From positions 1-64,000 of the forward strand of contig JAMPIV010006386.1 of NCBI GenBank assembly GCA_024509875.1: a DNA stretch of 64,000 nt, written 5' to 3'. Below the pieces are notes generated by a model. The model saw only the letters and a list, made by a program, of their open reading frames with translations, did no database searches and was not told the origin of the DNA. Both the position numbers and the translations under genes were made by a program. The stretch's first letter is position 1. Every line of letters begins with the position of its first letter. Positions 21,501 to 31,532 of this stretch are shown here, piece after piece. The DNA comes from Oreohelix idahoensis. Taxonomy: Eukaryota; Mollusca; Gastropoda; Stylommatophora; Oreohelicidae.

Positions 21501-22600
21501 GTTCCTCTGTATGCCGAGCCATCCAATGAAGGACAGATTCCAAAACCTAGCAATGGGGCGACTGAAAAGAAGCAGCTTTATCCACCAGGCCAAACGATTT
21601 CGTAGACAAACCTCAGACCTGCCTGAAGTTAACAGCCCTCTAAAGTCTGTGCCAGAACAAACCCCTTGGAGAGAGGAGCATGGACTACCAGTACACATCC
21701 ACACAAAAGTGAAAGGAATATTCGACAGGGATGAACAGAACAGCGTGCAACGTAGGACAGTCACTCTCAGTTTCCTGGATGATGAATACCCACAGGACCT
21801 CTGGGTCCGAGTATACACGGATGGGTCAGCACAGAATGCAGTAAAGAATGGAGGAGCAGGAGTGTACATAGAATACCCAAACAACACTAGGGATACGATC
21901 AGAGTACCAACGGGGAAATTCTGTAACAACTATGATGCAGAAGTCCAGGCAATCAAGGTGGCAACTGAGAAACTACTGAACACCAATCTCGGTCCACAGC
22001 CTGTAGTATTCCTGACAGATGCAAGATCAGCACTCCAAGCACTTCAGTCCAGAAAATTGCCAGTTATACAGGCCCTACTTTCTGAACTGTGCAACCAGCG
22101 CAGGGTCGCCATGCAGTGGATACCGTCTCATTGTGGAATACCAGGAAACGAGAGAGCAGACGGACTGGCTAAAGAAGGTGCTGCAGACGAACAACCGGAT
22201 GTACCAGTAACGTACCATCAGAAGAAAAAGATGATCAAATCTATCAGAAAGCCACCAACATCAACGCAGGATGACTACCAAGCTATGAACAGATCAGAAC
22301 AAATAGTCATTCTGCGCCTCAGAACAGGACACAACCGCCTCCGCAGCCACATGTATACAAAATTCAAGATTGGCAATTCAGCCATGTGTACATGTGGACA
22401 GGCACCCCAGACAGCGGAGCACGTACTGCAAGATTGCCCCGAATATGATATATTGAGGCAAACCCACTGGCCCAGAGAAACAACACTGGAAGCAAAACTA
22501 TATGGACCCCTGTATGAACTACAAAAGACAGTGAAGTTTATACAAGAAACAACATTGCAGATATAGACAATATATTTCAAGCGAACGAAAGAAGAAGAAG
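18575..22600 (+). mobile_element. I-type non-LTR retrotransposon, near full length, left
   Basis: 4,026 bp, flanked by perfect 12-bp target duplications AACCTCCGTAGA (18,563-18,574 and 22,601-22,612). A 161-bp 5' UTR is followed by one long open frame and a short 3' UTR ending in GAAAGAAGAAGAAG. The LINE sits within the Penelope-like element. Its mirror (33,073-37,110) sits at the same site and is broken by frameshifts. It is the youngest insertion of the nest by order of nesting. Confidence 0.93.
18736..22566 (+). CDS. LINE polyprotein: endonuclease, reverse transcriptase, RNase H
   Basis: 1,276 residues, uninterrupted. Domains in order: an apurinic-type endonuclease from about residue 62 (MHWNAEG, CLQETHL, VCGDFNSHS, GGSDHRPV near 275); a reverse transcriptase from about 500 (KSPGVDGVSNEMIK, RPISLTSCL, AWIDLRKAFDKVW, GVPQGGVLSPTLF, and catalytic YADD near 728); an RNase H from about 1,025 (YTDGSA, then the EVQAIK and LTDARSAL acidic positions, then PSHCGIPGNERAD near 1,131); and a Cys/His motif CTCGQAPQTAEHVLQDC near 1,219. 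This order matches the I group of LINEs. No separate ORF1 is present. It nicks DNA and copies its RNA at the nick. The open frame suggests recent activity. Start chosen at the first ATG after the short leader. Confidence 0.93.
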   Translation: MGSMPISAKRYGTRPVTDTQAGAVPGPLPRKGPTPTTGSPSQLPRGARRHENRATGQAKKRPFKIMHWNAEGVNSKKDGYSKKLELENILNEEQVNVCCLQETHLNKNIAFKIRGYQCYRSDRIDRRKGGILTLVRNNISACQLETYMEGAEYQMLHLRTESSEFHLLNYYCPSDRPLALDTIPAKERLIVCGDFNSHSQSWGYDHMDRRGEELENWQDDNGLILINQPIDPPTFYSRSWHTTSTPDLAFHSPSLEWNTTRVVGKQLGGSDHRPVFLIVENELVKESSTLSRWNYKKADFTMYQHRTSILARDLTVDKDINKLVDEFSRCILQAARETIPRGARKHYKPYWNSELEQLHNDVETSRKQAETSPCQEHHNNYQQAKAKFQRAKLQARRRSWKEKTESLNFERDTRKLWKLVKQLNDEGTERNSRIALYKDGNILMGKQAADHFADSFAKDNNIEVSPEKQQETREKQHAGRDGTIPEVMEAPITFRELELAISKLKMRKSPGVDGVSNEMIKNLGTAAKTKLLQIFNICWNSGRVPQTWREAIMIPLLKPGKDSSTASSYRPISLTSCLCKTMERIINLRLQWYLESENLLVPQQEGFRQCYSTEDQATYLSQEIEDAFQDKKLVLAAWIDLRKAFDKVWKEGLLKKLRNCRVNGKMYKWVKAYLHNRRARVQLDGLKSKKILLRHGVPQGGVLSPTLFLVYINDLVAELPHGMKVAMYADDLVIWCTDEHATVATKLLQRAIDALTSWANRWCVSINTDKCSTTLFTLSPKQKAGVIKINEELLREDKQPTYLGVTFDDRLTWKQHINKAATKARRKLAILRKLSGTTWGASGKILSKVYQQGIRPHLEYGSAAWCPASNTTLQELDKVQNQALRVITGAMKSTPIVEMEKMGRIQALRERRDTKVLTQAEKFLCMPSHPMKDRFQNLAMGRLKRSSFIHQAKRFRRQTSDLPEVNSPLKSVPEQTPWREEHGLPVHIHTKVKGIFDRDEQNSVQRRTVTLSFLDDEYPQDLWVRVYTDGSAQNAVKNGGAGVYIEYPNNTRDTIRVPTGKFCNNYDAEVQAIKVATEKLLNTNLGPQPVVFLTDARSALQALQSRKLPVIQALLSELCNQRRVAMQWIPSHCGIPGNERADGLAKEGAADEQPDVPVTYHQKKKMIKSIRKPPTSTQDDYQAMNRSEQIVILRLRTGHNRLRSHMYTKFKIGNSAMCTCGQAPQTAEHVLQDCPEYDILRQTHWPRETTLEAKLYGPLYELQKTVKFIQETTLQI

Positions 22601-24130
22601 AACCTCCGTAGATTCATTGACTATGTTGGCAATTTCCATCCTGCAATCAAATTCACTTCTCAGATTTCTACCACTTCAGTTAACTTCCTTGACCTCACTG
22701 TCAATATTACTCCTACTGGCCTTACTACCTCTGTCTTTTATAAACCTACTGATGCTCATGGTTTCCTTCTTTACACCTCTTCTCACCCTCCCAGCTGTAA
22801 AAATTCTATTCCCTACTCTCAACTTCTACGCTTACGTCGGATATGTCACGATGAAGATGATTTCCGTGAACGAGCTCAAGAAATGCTCGAGTTTTTTCGC
22901 CGACGTCACTATCCTGAAAGAGTCTTATCTGATGTCCTTAATCGCATTAGTCCCGTCACTCCTCAGGTTGCACTTACTGCTAAACCTACTACTACGAGTA
23001 CATCTGACAGACTCAAACTTGTCTTAACTTTCCACCCTCACTGTTTGGCGGTGAAAAAAATTATGTTCCGTCATCTGCCTATTCTCCACTCCGATCCTGA
23101 TACCAGAGAGTTGTTTCGTGATACCCCTTTGTTGGCATATCGTAAGGATAAGAATTTTAGGGATATTCTTGTGCATAGTCGCTTGAGACAAACTAGTCCT
23201 TCTCACTTTGGTACTAAACCGTGCCAACGCCGCATATGTAAGACCTGTCCTTTTGTACTCCAAACGCAGTCAGTCTCCTTTCCGAACGGTAAATTTGCCA
23301 TTGGGGAGTCTTTCACGTGCAATTCCAGAAACCTGATTTATGCTATCCTCTGCAAGAGGTGTGGCATGACCTATATTGGTGAAACTGGCAGACGTTTGGC
23401 AGACAGGTTTCGGGAGCACTTGAATGACATCCATCATGGCAAACATTTACCGGTGGCCCTTCACTTCAACAACCCTGACCATTCAGGTAACTCTGACATT
23501 CATGTCACTGCCCTCCGTTCATGTATCGGCGACGACCGAACTCGCTTTTCGTTGGAGAATCGTCTCATTTTTCAAATGGGCGTTTTAGCTCCTGCTGGGA
23601 TGAATGTCCAGCATCATTTTGCATAATTCTGGTGGCTTCTGTCGTTATTTTCCTATCTATCCTTGTTTTTGCTTTGGTTCGTTTCGTTTCCTCAATTATC
23701 TGTTCTTAGCCGTCACTAGCTCCTACGTCACTTCCGCATGACGCCTTATTTTTTTCAGCCATTTTGAATGTTCCTTTCTTCGATCCAGCTAAGTGATTTT
23801 TTACGCATTTTAATATTGTTGTTCATTTCTGTCTTCGTTTCGTTGATTATTTACTTTCTTGTTTCGACATGTCTTTCTGGTTTCACGATTTTCTTGCATT
23901 ATTACTGTTATCGTTTCGCTCATCACCGTGGTTTCATCTGCTTGTATCGCTCATTTGACGTTTTCCTCATCATCATAGACCTTTGTAGTACCTATATGTA
24001 GTTCTTGTCCTTGTCACCTGTTCGTAACTGTGGCTGACGAAGGGTAAAATCCGAAACGTCCCTTGTCTCATGTGTACCGTTTACTTGTAAAACTGATTTC
24101 ATACCATATTATTTTGTAATTTATATATTT
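22601..24130 (+). pseudogene. Penelope-like element, RT end and GIY-YIG endonuclease
   Basis: Open frame from 22,601 to 23,626 in the same phase as 18,401-18,574. It has the RT thumb region (NLRRFIDYVGNFHPAIKF, FLDLTVNI, YKPTDAHGFL), a Cys-rich linker (CQRRICKTCPF) and a GIY-YIG endonuclease (LIYAILCKRCGMTYIGETG, then RLADRFREHLNDIHHGKH, then NRLIFQMG). About 500 bp of 3' sequence follows, ending TTATATATTT before the target duplication GACATACCAA (24,131-24,140). In Penelope-like elements the endonuclease cuts the target for copying. Not functional here because the RT N-terminus is missing and a LINE is inserted. Confidence 0.9.
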
Positions 24131-25310
24131 GACATACCAACTGAACTAATTCAAGCAGGAGGAGAGGCCAGCGTCCACGTTTATCATGCACTATGTGTGA
24201 AGATCTAGAACAGTGCAGTCTGGCCCAAAGCATAGAAAAGATATGTATATATCACTCTCCCAAAGCATATAAAAGATATGTGGATATCCCTCTCCCAAAG
24301 CATATAAAAGATCTGTGGATATCCCTCTCCCAAAGCATAGAAAAGATCGGTGTATATCCCTCTCCCAAAGAAAGGCAATTTAAAACTGTGTACCAAATAT
24401 CGTACTGTTGCTTTAATAAGTCATGCCAGCAAAATCCTCTTGCGGATTATCATGAAGAGGATAGAAAGAGAACATGAAATACGTGAAGTACAGGCAGGTT
24501 TTAGACAAGGCAGAGGTTCGAGGGACCACATTTTTAATGTGAGAAACATCATCGAAAAATGCAGAGAATACAATTTAGATCTTCACACCTGTTTCTTAGA
24601 TTACACCAAGGCCTTCGACTGCGTACAACATCAGAAATTGTGGAACATCATGAGAGGCATGGGGTTTCCAGCGCATTTGATCCATCTAATCGAAACACTA
24701 TATCACGAACAACAAGCAGCTGTCAGAGTAGCGGGGGAAACATCAGGATGGTTTGAGGTGAAAAGGGGAGTAAGACAGGGTTGCATCCTCTCTCCATACT
24801 TGTTTAACATCTATGCAGAAAATATAATGAGAAATAAGTGACCAAGAATGTGAAAATTGCGATCTGTTCACAATTGGTGGAAATGCGATCCCAGAACTCA
24901 GATGACACTATTATTGTTTCAAACAGTGCTAAGGGACTAGAGCAGTTAATCATGTCTGTCAAAAGACACAGTGAGGATCAGAACCTTTTTCTGAACACAC
25001 ACACACAAAAAACAGATAATGTCCACTGAGAAAACAAGGTGCCAACCAAAAATTACCATCAACGATGAGGAAATTGAAAATGTCACAAATTTTGAAATAT
25101 CTTGGCTCTATAATTAACAACAATAGAGACTGCTCAAAAGAGGTCAGAAGGAGACTGGCCATTGCAATGCAGAGGTTAAATAAAATGAAGAATCTATCTA
25201 TGGTATAACACAAGCAAATTAATAAAAGTAAAACTTCTGAGAACGTGCATCTTTCCGGTGGCAACGTACGCATGTGAATCATGGACCATTACACAAACAT
25301 TAAAGAAAAA
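24131..25310 (+). pseudogene. RTE-like LINE, RT and 3' piece, left
   Basis: Resumes after the Penelope insertion with IPTELIQAGGEASVHVYHAL. RT motifs follow: VQAGFRQGRGSRDHIFNVRN, CFLDYTKAFDCVQHQKLW, GVRQGCILSPYLFNIYAE. Stops and frameshifts follow from 24,838 on, where the YADD box would be, then decayed EEIENVTNF and SKLIKVKLL-type segments. The parent enzyme was an endonuclease-RT of the RTE clade (related to BovB). Everything after the end of the RT fingers is broken. Confidence 0.8.
24224..24370 (+). repeat. 35-bp tandem repeat inside the LINE RT frame
   Basis: About four copies of a 35-bp unit starting CCCAAAGCATA.AAAAGAT and ending ATATCCCTCT. The unit is a piece of the RT itself (PKAWKR..YIPLPKK-like), multiplied through the short repeat CCAAAG at both of its ends. 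Since 35 is not a multiple of three, each copy changes frame. The region is deleted from the right arm. Confidence 0.8.
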
Positions 25311-27297
25311 CAATTTACAGGGGAAACAGTACTTTACTCTGGTAGAGAGGATGGTCAGCACAACGAAGGTGTGGCCATTATCCTGAAGAAAGGAATGGAA
25401 AGGTCTAACTGGAATGGAAACCCATCAACAACAGACTGATAAAAATAAGACAGAGTGAGATTCACCAACACCACAATTATACGATCCTATGCACCAACAA
25501 ACGACAGCGATGAAGAGATCAAGGACGAGTTCTATCAACAGGTACAAAAGGAAATGGAAATTGCACCCAGGTACGATCTTATTATAGTAATGGAAGACCT
25601 CAATGCGAAAGTTGGAACACACAATACTTATAACGAAAGAGTAATGGGGAAATGCGGCAGTGGAACAGTAAATGAGAATGGGGACAAATTGATAAGCTTC
25701 TGCAGTATTAACAACCTGGTCATTGGAGGAACACTTTTTCCACACATAGAAGAGCACAAGTTAACGTGGGAATCACCAAATGGACGGGACATAAACCAGA
25801 TAGATCACATAATGATAAATGGCAGATGGAGACATGCATTACAAGACGTGAAAGTAAGAAGAAGCGCAGATGTTGGAAGTGATCATTACCTAGTAGTAGC
25901 AAGACTGAAGGTGAAACTCAGAGCTGCTGGACCAGTTGCAGTCAAACAGAAAATATATAACATCACGAAACTTAAGGACCCCTCATCAGAAAAGCTTTCG
26001 TGTTCGACGTAAAGAGATGATATCAGATTGCCAAAAGCCAGGAAAGAACAGAGACCGATGATGTCGACCAGAAATTCAACACCATCTCAACAATATACAA
26101 GTAAAGCAGCGAGTCATGCTTGGGATTTCAGGACCAACAGAGTGGAGTAAAGGAATAATTGCCAAATTGCCCAAGAAGGGCGATCTTGCAGACTGCAACA
26201 ACTGGAAAGGAATTACTCTCCTCTCAGTTCCCAGTAAAATACTAGGCAAGATAATAATCCCGAGAATTTCAAAAGCAGTTGACCATAAACTGAGGAAAGA
26301 ACAAGCGAGTTTTAGAAAAAACAGAAGATGTGCAGATCATATATTCACCCTCAGGAACTTTACAGAGCAGTGCTCAGAATGGCAGAGACAGCTATACATT
26401 AACTTTGTTGATTTTGAAAAGGCTTTTGACGGCATACACAGGGACAGCCTATGGAAAATACTGAGGGCTTATGGAATTCCCAGCTGCATTATTTCCGTTA
26501 TAAAAAGCCTCTATTCTAACTTTACATGCAGTGTTGGATTTAGTAATATAACTTTCGAAGTGAAAACAGGAGTACAACAGGGATGCCCCTTATCAACAAC
26601 ATTATTTCTGACAGCCATAGATTGGGTGATGCGCCAGAAAAAAGAGGACAGTCCAAGAGGAATTAGATGGACAACGTTTTCTACACTGGAAGACCTGGAA
26701 TATGCAGATGACATTACACTACTCGCGCATTCACATCAACACATCCAAGAAAAAAACCGATAGACTGAATAAGTATGGCCAGCAGGTTGGTCTGAACATC
26801 AATCTGAAGAAGACAGAGGTCATGACACTAAATGTGGGCAATCCTGAGCCAATAACAATAAGGAACCAGAAATTAGAACAGACAGACACATTTACTTATC
26901 TTCGATGCATAGTAACACCTGACGGCGGAACAAGCAAGGACATTAATAACAGAATGAATAAAGCGAGAACAGCCTTTGCTAGTCTCAACAACATTTGGAA
27001 GTCTTCCCAGTACAGCACAAACACCAAATTAAGACTGTATTAGAGCTGTGTACTTTCTATGCTTCTCTATGGTGCGGAATGCTGGAGAGTAACAGAGAAG
27101 GAAATGTCGAAACTGTCCTCCTTCCCCACAATCTGCCTAAGGAAAATTTTCCGAATCTTTTGGCCGAATACCATCAGCAACCAAGAACTACTTATTCGGA
27201 GTAACCAGGAGGATATGCACACCATCATTGCTGGTAGACGCTGGAGTTGGGTTGGCCACGTCCTCAGAAGGGACCCTGATACCATCATAAGAACAGC
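25311..27297 (+). pseudogene. LINE-B: endonuclease-RT retrotransposon remnant, left
   Basis: A second non-LTR family joined to the RTE-like LINE. It keeps most of an endonuclease (YAPTNDSDEEIKDEFY, VMEDLNAKVG, FCSINNLVIGGTLFP, INQIDHIMINGRW, GSDHYLVVARLK). A junction near 25,990-26,110 is followed by an RT (LPKKGDLADCNNWKGITLLS, NFVDFEKAFDGIHRD, GVQQGCPLSTTLF, EYADDITLLAHS) and the post-RT region ending near GHVLRRDPDTI. Small frameshifts occur near 26,750 and 27,045. The natural end (TPEGKRKRG, seen at 54,180) is lost at about 27,297, where unique sequence begins. Clade not certain; similar to the endonuclease-RT elements often annotated as craniofacial development protein 2-like. Confidence 0.85.
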
Positions 27298-27840
27298 TAT
27301 GTGTGAGGAGTTACTGTGATTTTATTTTCCACAGGCCCCATTCTTTTTCTCCCGGTAATTATGTCCTGTAATTAATTGAGTTTAGTCTTCTTCTCTTGGT
27401 AATTAATTGCGTTTTCAGGAGGGATTACTGTCGGTTTTAATTTTAAGATTTGCACAAGTCTTCCTTTCTCTAAAGTAGTTTTTTCTTTGCAAAATAATTG
27501 CGGTAAATTTTTATTGTATTAGGCGCTTGAGTATTATTAGGCTGGGTATAAATTTTCCGACGTTAGTAACCCATACCCGGTAAATCGATGGGTGAGTGTT
27601 GAACCTCTACCCAGGTACGTAAAAACTGGCGCTACAACGAATCAAAGTTAATTTTGCTCACGCCAACGGTAGTAACATTATCTAACATGACGCAAGAAAG
27701 ATGCGCGCGATCAGAATAAACATGACTCATGAGTTGCTTACAATCTAATTGGCCGGGGTCAGTTATTAACTAATTCCGGCAAGATTATTGGTTCCAGAGG
27801 GACGCGACGCGATGACGTATGGCGTGGGTAAGGGTTGGGG
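27298..27840. other. Unique sequence leading to the palindrome centre, left
   Basis: No gene. Moderately AT-rich, then CpG-containing. The mirror (28,160-28,723) matches well down to about 27,670 / 28,345 and then becomes much noisier toward the centre. No element recognised. Confidence 0.6.
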
Positions 27841-28160
27841 TTTATTTTTAGGCCCCGGGTGGTGGGGGGGGGTTTTTGGGGGGTTGGGTGGGGGGTGGGT
27901 AGGGGGTGGTTTTTTTTTTTTTTTATTTTTTTTTTTTTTTTTTGTTGTGGTGGGGTGGGGGGGTTTTGTGTTGGTGTTTTTGTTGGGTTTTTTTTTTTTT
28001 TTTGTTTTTTTTTTTTTTTTTTTTTTTTGAGGGGGGGACTCTTAGGGGTGGGGGTTGGGGGGGGGGGTGGGGGTGGTGTTTTGATTGTTTTTGTTTATTA
28101 GGGCTTTTTTTCTGTGGGAGGTGTGGGGGGTGTGGTAGGGGGGGTATAATTAATTGCCCA
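27841..28160. other. Palindrome centre: G/T homopolymer tract
   Basis: The tract is almost only G and T on the plus strand, with runs of 9 or more G and up to about 25 T. It is unlike anything else in the window. The sequence just to its right (28,160-28,330) is a visibly degraded version of the mirror of 27,680-27,840: short matching words survive but many bases are replaced by C-rich or A-rich runs when read in left orientation. That pattern is more like poor base calling at a fold-back junction than a normal spacer. Apparent reading frames here are runs of Phe, Gly and Val codons and are not genes. Confidence 0.85.
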
Positions 28161-28723
28161 CCCCTCCCCGTCATAGGTGTCGTGTCCCCTAGGGGAGGGG
28201 GGAATTAGGGTGGTTATGTGCCGGTCCGGTGTAATAACTGACCCCGGCCAATTGGGGGATTGTAAGCAACTCCATATCATGTTTTTTTCGGATCGTGGTG
28301 CATCTTTGTGTTTGGGTTATGTTAGGTGGGTGGGGAATGTTACTACCGTTAGGCGTGAGCAAAATTAACTTTGATTCGTTGTGTAGCGCCCAGTTTTTTA
28401 CGTACCTGGGTAGAGGTTCAAACACTCACCCATCGATTTACCGGGTATGGTTTACTAACGTCGGAAAATTTATACCCAGCCTAATAATACTCCAAGCGCC
28501 TAATACAATAAAAATTACCGCAATGGGTTTTGCTAAGAGGGGTGAAAAAACTACTTTAGAGAAAGGAAGAGAGGATGGTGCAATTCTTAAAATTAATGGG
28601 CCGACAGTAATCCCTCCTGAAAACGCAATTAATTACCAAGAGAAGAAGTACTAATAAACTCAAATTAATTACAGGACATAATTACCGGGAGAAAAAGAAT
28701 GGGGCCTGTGGAAAAAATAATCA

Positions 28724-30745
28724 CAGTAACTCCTCACACATAGCTGTTTCCTTATGTATGGTATAAGGGTCCCTTCTGAGGACGTGGCCAACCCATATCC
28801 AGCGTCTACCAGCTATGATGGTGTGCTTGTCCTCCTGGTTACTCCGAATAAGCTTTTTTTGGTTGCTGATGGTATTCTGCCAAAAGATTCGGAAAATTTT
28901 CCTTAGGCAGATTGTGGGGAAGGAGGACAGTTTCGACATTTCCTTCTCTGTTACTCTCCAGCATTCCGCACTATAGAGAAGCACAGAAAGTACACAGCTG
29001 TCGTACAGTTTTAATTTGGTGTTTGTGTTGTACTGGGAAGACTTCCAAATGTTGTTGAGACTAGCAAAGGCTGTTCTCGCTTTATTCATTCTGTTGTTAA
29101 TGTCCTTGCTTGTTCCGCCGTCAGGTGTTACTATGCATTCCAGATAAGTAAATGTGTCTGTCTGTTCTAATTTCTCGTTCCTTATAGTTTTTGGCTCAGG
29201 ATTGCCCACATTTAGGGTCATGACCTCTGTCTTTTTCAGATTGATGTTCAGACCAACCTGTTGGCCATACTTATTCAGTCAATCGGTTTTTTCTTGGATG
29301 TGTTGATGTGAATGAGCGAGTAGTGCAATGTCATCTGCATATTCCAGGTCTTCCAGTGTAGAAAACGTTGTCCATCTAATTCCTCTTGGACTGCCCTCTG
29401 TTGTCTGGCGCATCACCCAATCTATGGCTGTCAAAAATAATGTTGTTGATAAGGGGCATCCCTGTTGTACTCCTGTTTTTCACTTCGAAAGTTATATTAC
29501 TAAATCCAACCACTGCATGTAAAGTTAGAATAGGGGCTTTTTATAACGGAAATAATGCAGCTGGGGATATTCCATAAGCCCTCAGTATTTTTCCATAGGC
29601 TGTTCCCTGTGTATGCCGTCAAAAGCCTTTTCAAAATCAACAAAGTTAGTATATTGCTGTCTCTGCATTCTGCAGCACTGCTCTGTAAAGTTCCTGAGGG
29701 GTGAATATATGATTACTGCAAATCTTCTGTTTTTTCTGAAACCCNCTGGTTCTTTCCTCAGTTTATGGTCAACTGCTTTTGAAATTCTCTGGATGATTAT
29801 CCTGCCTAGTATTTTGCTGGGAACTGAGAGGAGGGTAATTCCTCTCCAGTTGTTGCAGTCTGCAAGGTCGCCCTTCTTGGGCAATTTGACAATTATTCCT
29901 TTACTCCGGTCTGTTGGTCCTGAAATCCCAAGCAATGACTCGCTGCTTTACTTGTATAGATTGAATTGAGATGGTGGTTGAATTTCTGGTCGAGGGTCAT
30001 CGGTCTCTCTGTTCTTTCCTGGCTTTTGGCAATCTGATATCATCTCTTTACGTCGAACACGAAAGTCTTTTCTGTTGAGGAGGTCCTTAAGTTTCGTGAT
30101 GTTATATCTTTTCTGTTTGATTGCAACTGGTCCAGCAGCTCTGAGTTTCACCTTCAGTCTTACTCCTACTAGGTGATGATCACTTCACACATCTGCGCCT
30201 CTTCTTACTTTCACGTCTTGTGATGCATGTCTCCATCTGCCATTGATCATTATGTGATCTATCTGGTTTATGTCCCGTCCATTTGGTGATTCCCACGTTA
30301 ACTTGTGCGCTTCTTTGTGTGGAAAAAGTGTTCCTCCAATGACTAGGTTGTTAATGCTGCAGAAGCTTATTAATTTGTCCCCATTCTCATTTACTGTTCC
30401 ACTGCCGCATTTCCCCATTACTCTTTCGTTATAATTATTGTGTGTTCCAACTTTTGCGTTGAGGTCTCCCATTACTATAATAAGATCGTACCTATGTGCA
30501 GTGTCCATTTCCGTTTGTACCTGTTGATAGAACTCATCCTTGACCTCTTCATCGCTGTCGTTTGTTGGTGCATAGCATTGTATAATTGTGTGGTGTTGGT
30601 GTATCTCACTCTGTCTTATTTTTATCAGTCTGTTGTTGATGGGTTTTCCATTCCAGTTAGACCTTTCCATTCCTTTCTTCAGGGATAATGGCCACACCTT
30701 CGTTGTGCTGACCAAGCCTCTCTACCAGAGTAAAGTACTGTTTCC
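28724..30745 (-). pseudogene. LINE-B remnant, right
   Basis: Mirror of 25,311-27,297. Frames include the RT end (28,721-29,221: MTLNVGNPEPKTIRNEKLEQ onward), RT fingers (29,582-29,935, with the n at 29,744) and endonuclease (30,185-30,715: CYAPTNDSDEEVKDEFY, VMGDLNAKVG, HIMINGRWRHASQ). It keeps some family residues better than the left copy (VMGDLN instead of VMEDLN, and an unbroken junction after the endonuclease), but the YADD region is frameshifted. Divergence from the left copy is several per cent. Confidence 0.85.
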
Positions 30746-31532
30746 CCTGTAAATTGGTTTTTTTCTTTAATGTTTGTGTAATGGTCCTGATTCACATGCG
30801 TACGTTGCCACCGAAAAGATGCACGTTCTCAGAAGTTTTACTTTTATTAATTTGCTTGTGTTAGTTACCATAGATAGATTCTTTATTTTATTTATCCTCT
30901 GCATTGCAATGGTCAGTCTCCTTCTGACCTCGTTTGAGCAGTCTCTATTGTTGTTAATTTTAGAGCCAAGATATTTTAAAATTTGTGACATTTTCAATTT
31001 CCTCATCGTTGATGGTAATTTTTGGTTGGCACCTTGTTTTTCTCAGTGGACATTATCTGTTTTTTGTGTGTGTGTGTTCAGAAAAAGGTTCTGATCCTCA
31101 CTGTGTCTTTTTGACAGACATGATTAACTGCTCTAGTCCTTAGCACTGTTTGAAACAATAATAGTGTCATCTGAGTTCTGGGCTCGCATTTCCATCAATT
31201 GTGAACAGATCGCATTTTTCACATTCTTGGTCACTCCTAATTTTTCTCATTATAATTTCTGCATAGATGTTAAACAAGTATGGAGAGAGGATGCAACCCT
31301 GTCTTACTCCCCATTTTCACCTCAAACCACCCTGATGCTTCCTCCGCTACTCTGACAGATGCTTATTGTTCGTGATATAGTGTTTCGATTAGATGGATCG
31401 AATGCGCTGGAAACCCCATGCCTCTCATGATGTTCCACAATTTCTGATGTTGTACGCAGGTCGAAGGCCTTGGTGTAAATCTAAGAAAACAGGTGTGAAG
31501 ATCTAAATTGTATTCTCTGCATTTTTCGATAA
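30746..31532 (-). pseudogene. RTE-like LINE 3' piece, right
   Basis: Mirror of left 24,554-25,310. A better-preserved post-RT segment reads SQILKYLGSKINNNRDCSNE, then RRRLTIAMQRINKIKNL, then SKLIKVKLLRTCIFSVATYA. The start is cut: RTE sequence begins directly at the Penelope 3' end (about 31,532), so about 420 bp with the first RT motifs and the second target duplication are gone from this arm. Confidence 0.8.

Larger units (their letters stand above)
1..28000 (+). repeat. Left arm of ~56-kb inverted repeat (palindrome)
   Basis: Reading inward, this segment is the reverse complement of 28,001-56,377. Anchors: bases 1-12 match the complement of the sequence ending at 56,377; the hAT-like element at 13,337 mirrors 42,328; the LTR element at 14,636-18,155 mirrors 37,530-41,045; a short anchor at 27,731 mirrors 28,272. 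Coordinate sums drift from 56,378 at the outer end to about 56,003 near the centre because the arms carry different indels. Substitutions are a few per cent in introns and single-copy stretches and clearly lower in the retroelement nest. The outer boundary is not visible, since the match already holds at base 1. Confidence 0.97.

Noticed and set aside
21282..21929. 215-codon minus-strand frame
   Set aside because: Exact antisense of the LINE RT/RNase H region; the sense frame carries all catalytic motifs.
27788..28208. Several open frames of 80-100 codons at the centre
   Set aside because: They consist of runs of Phe, Gly, Val, Lys and Pro from G/T homopolymers and have no composition or motif of a real protein.
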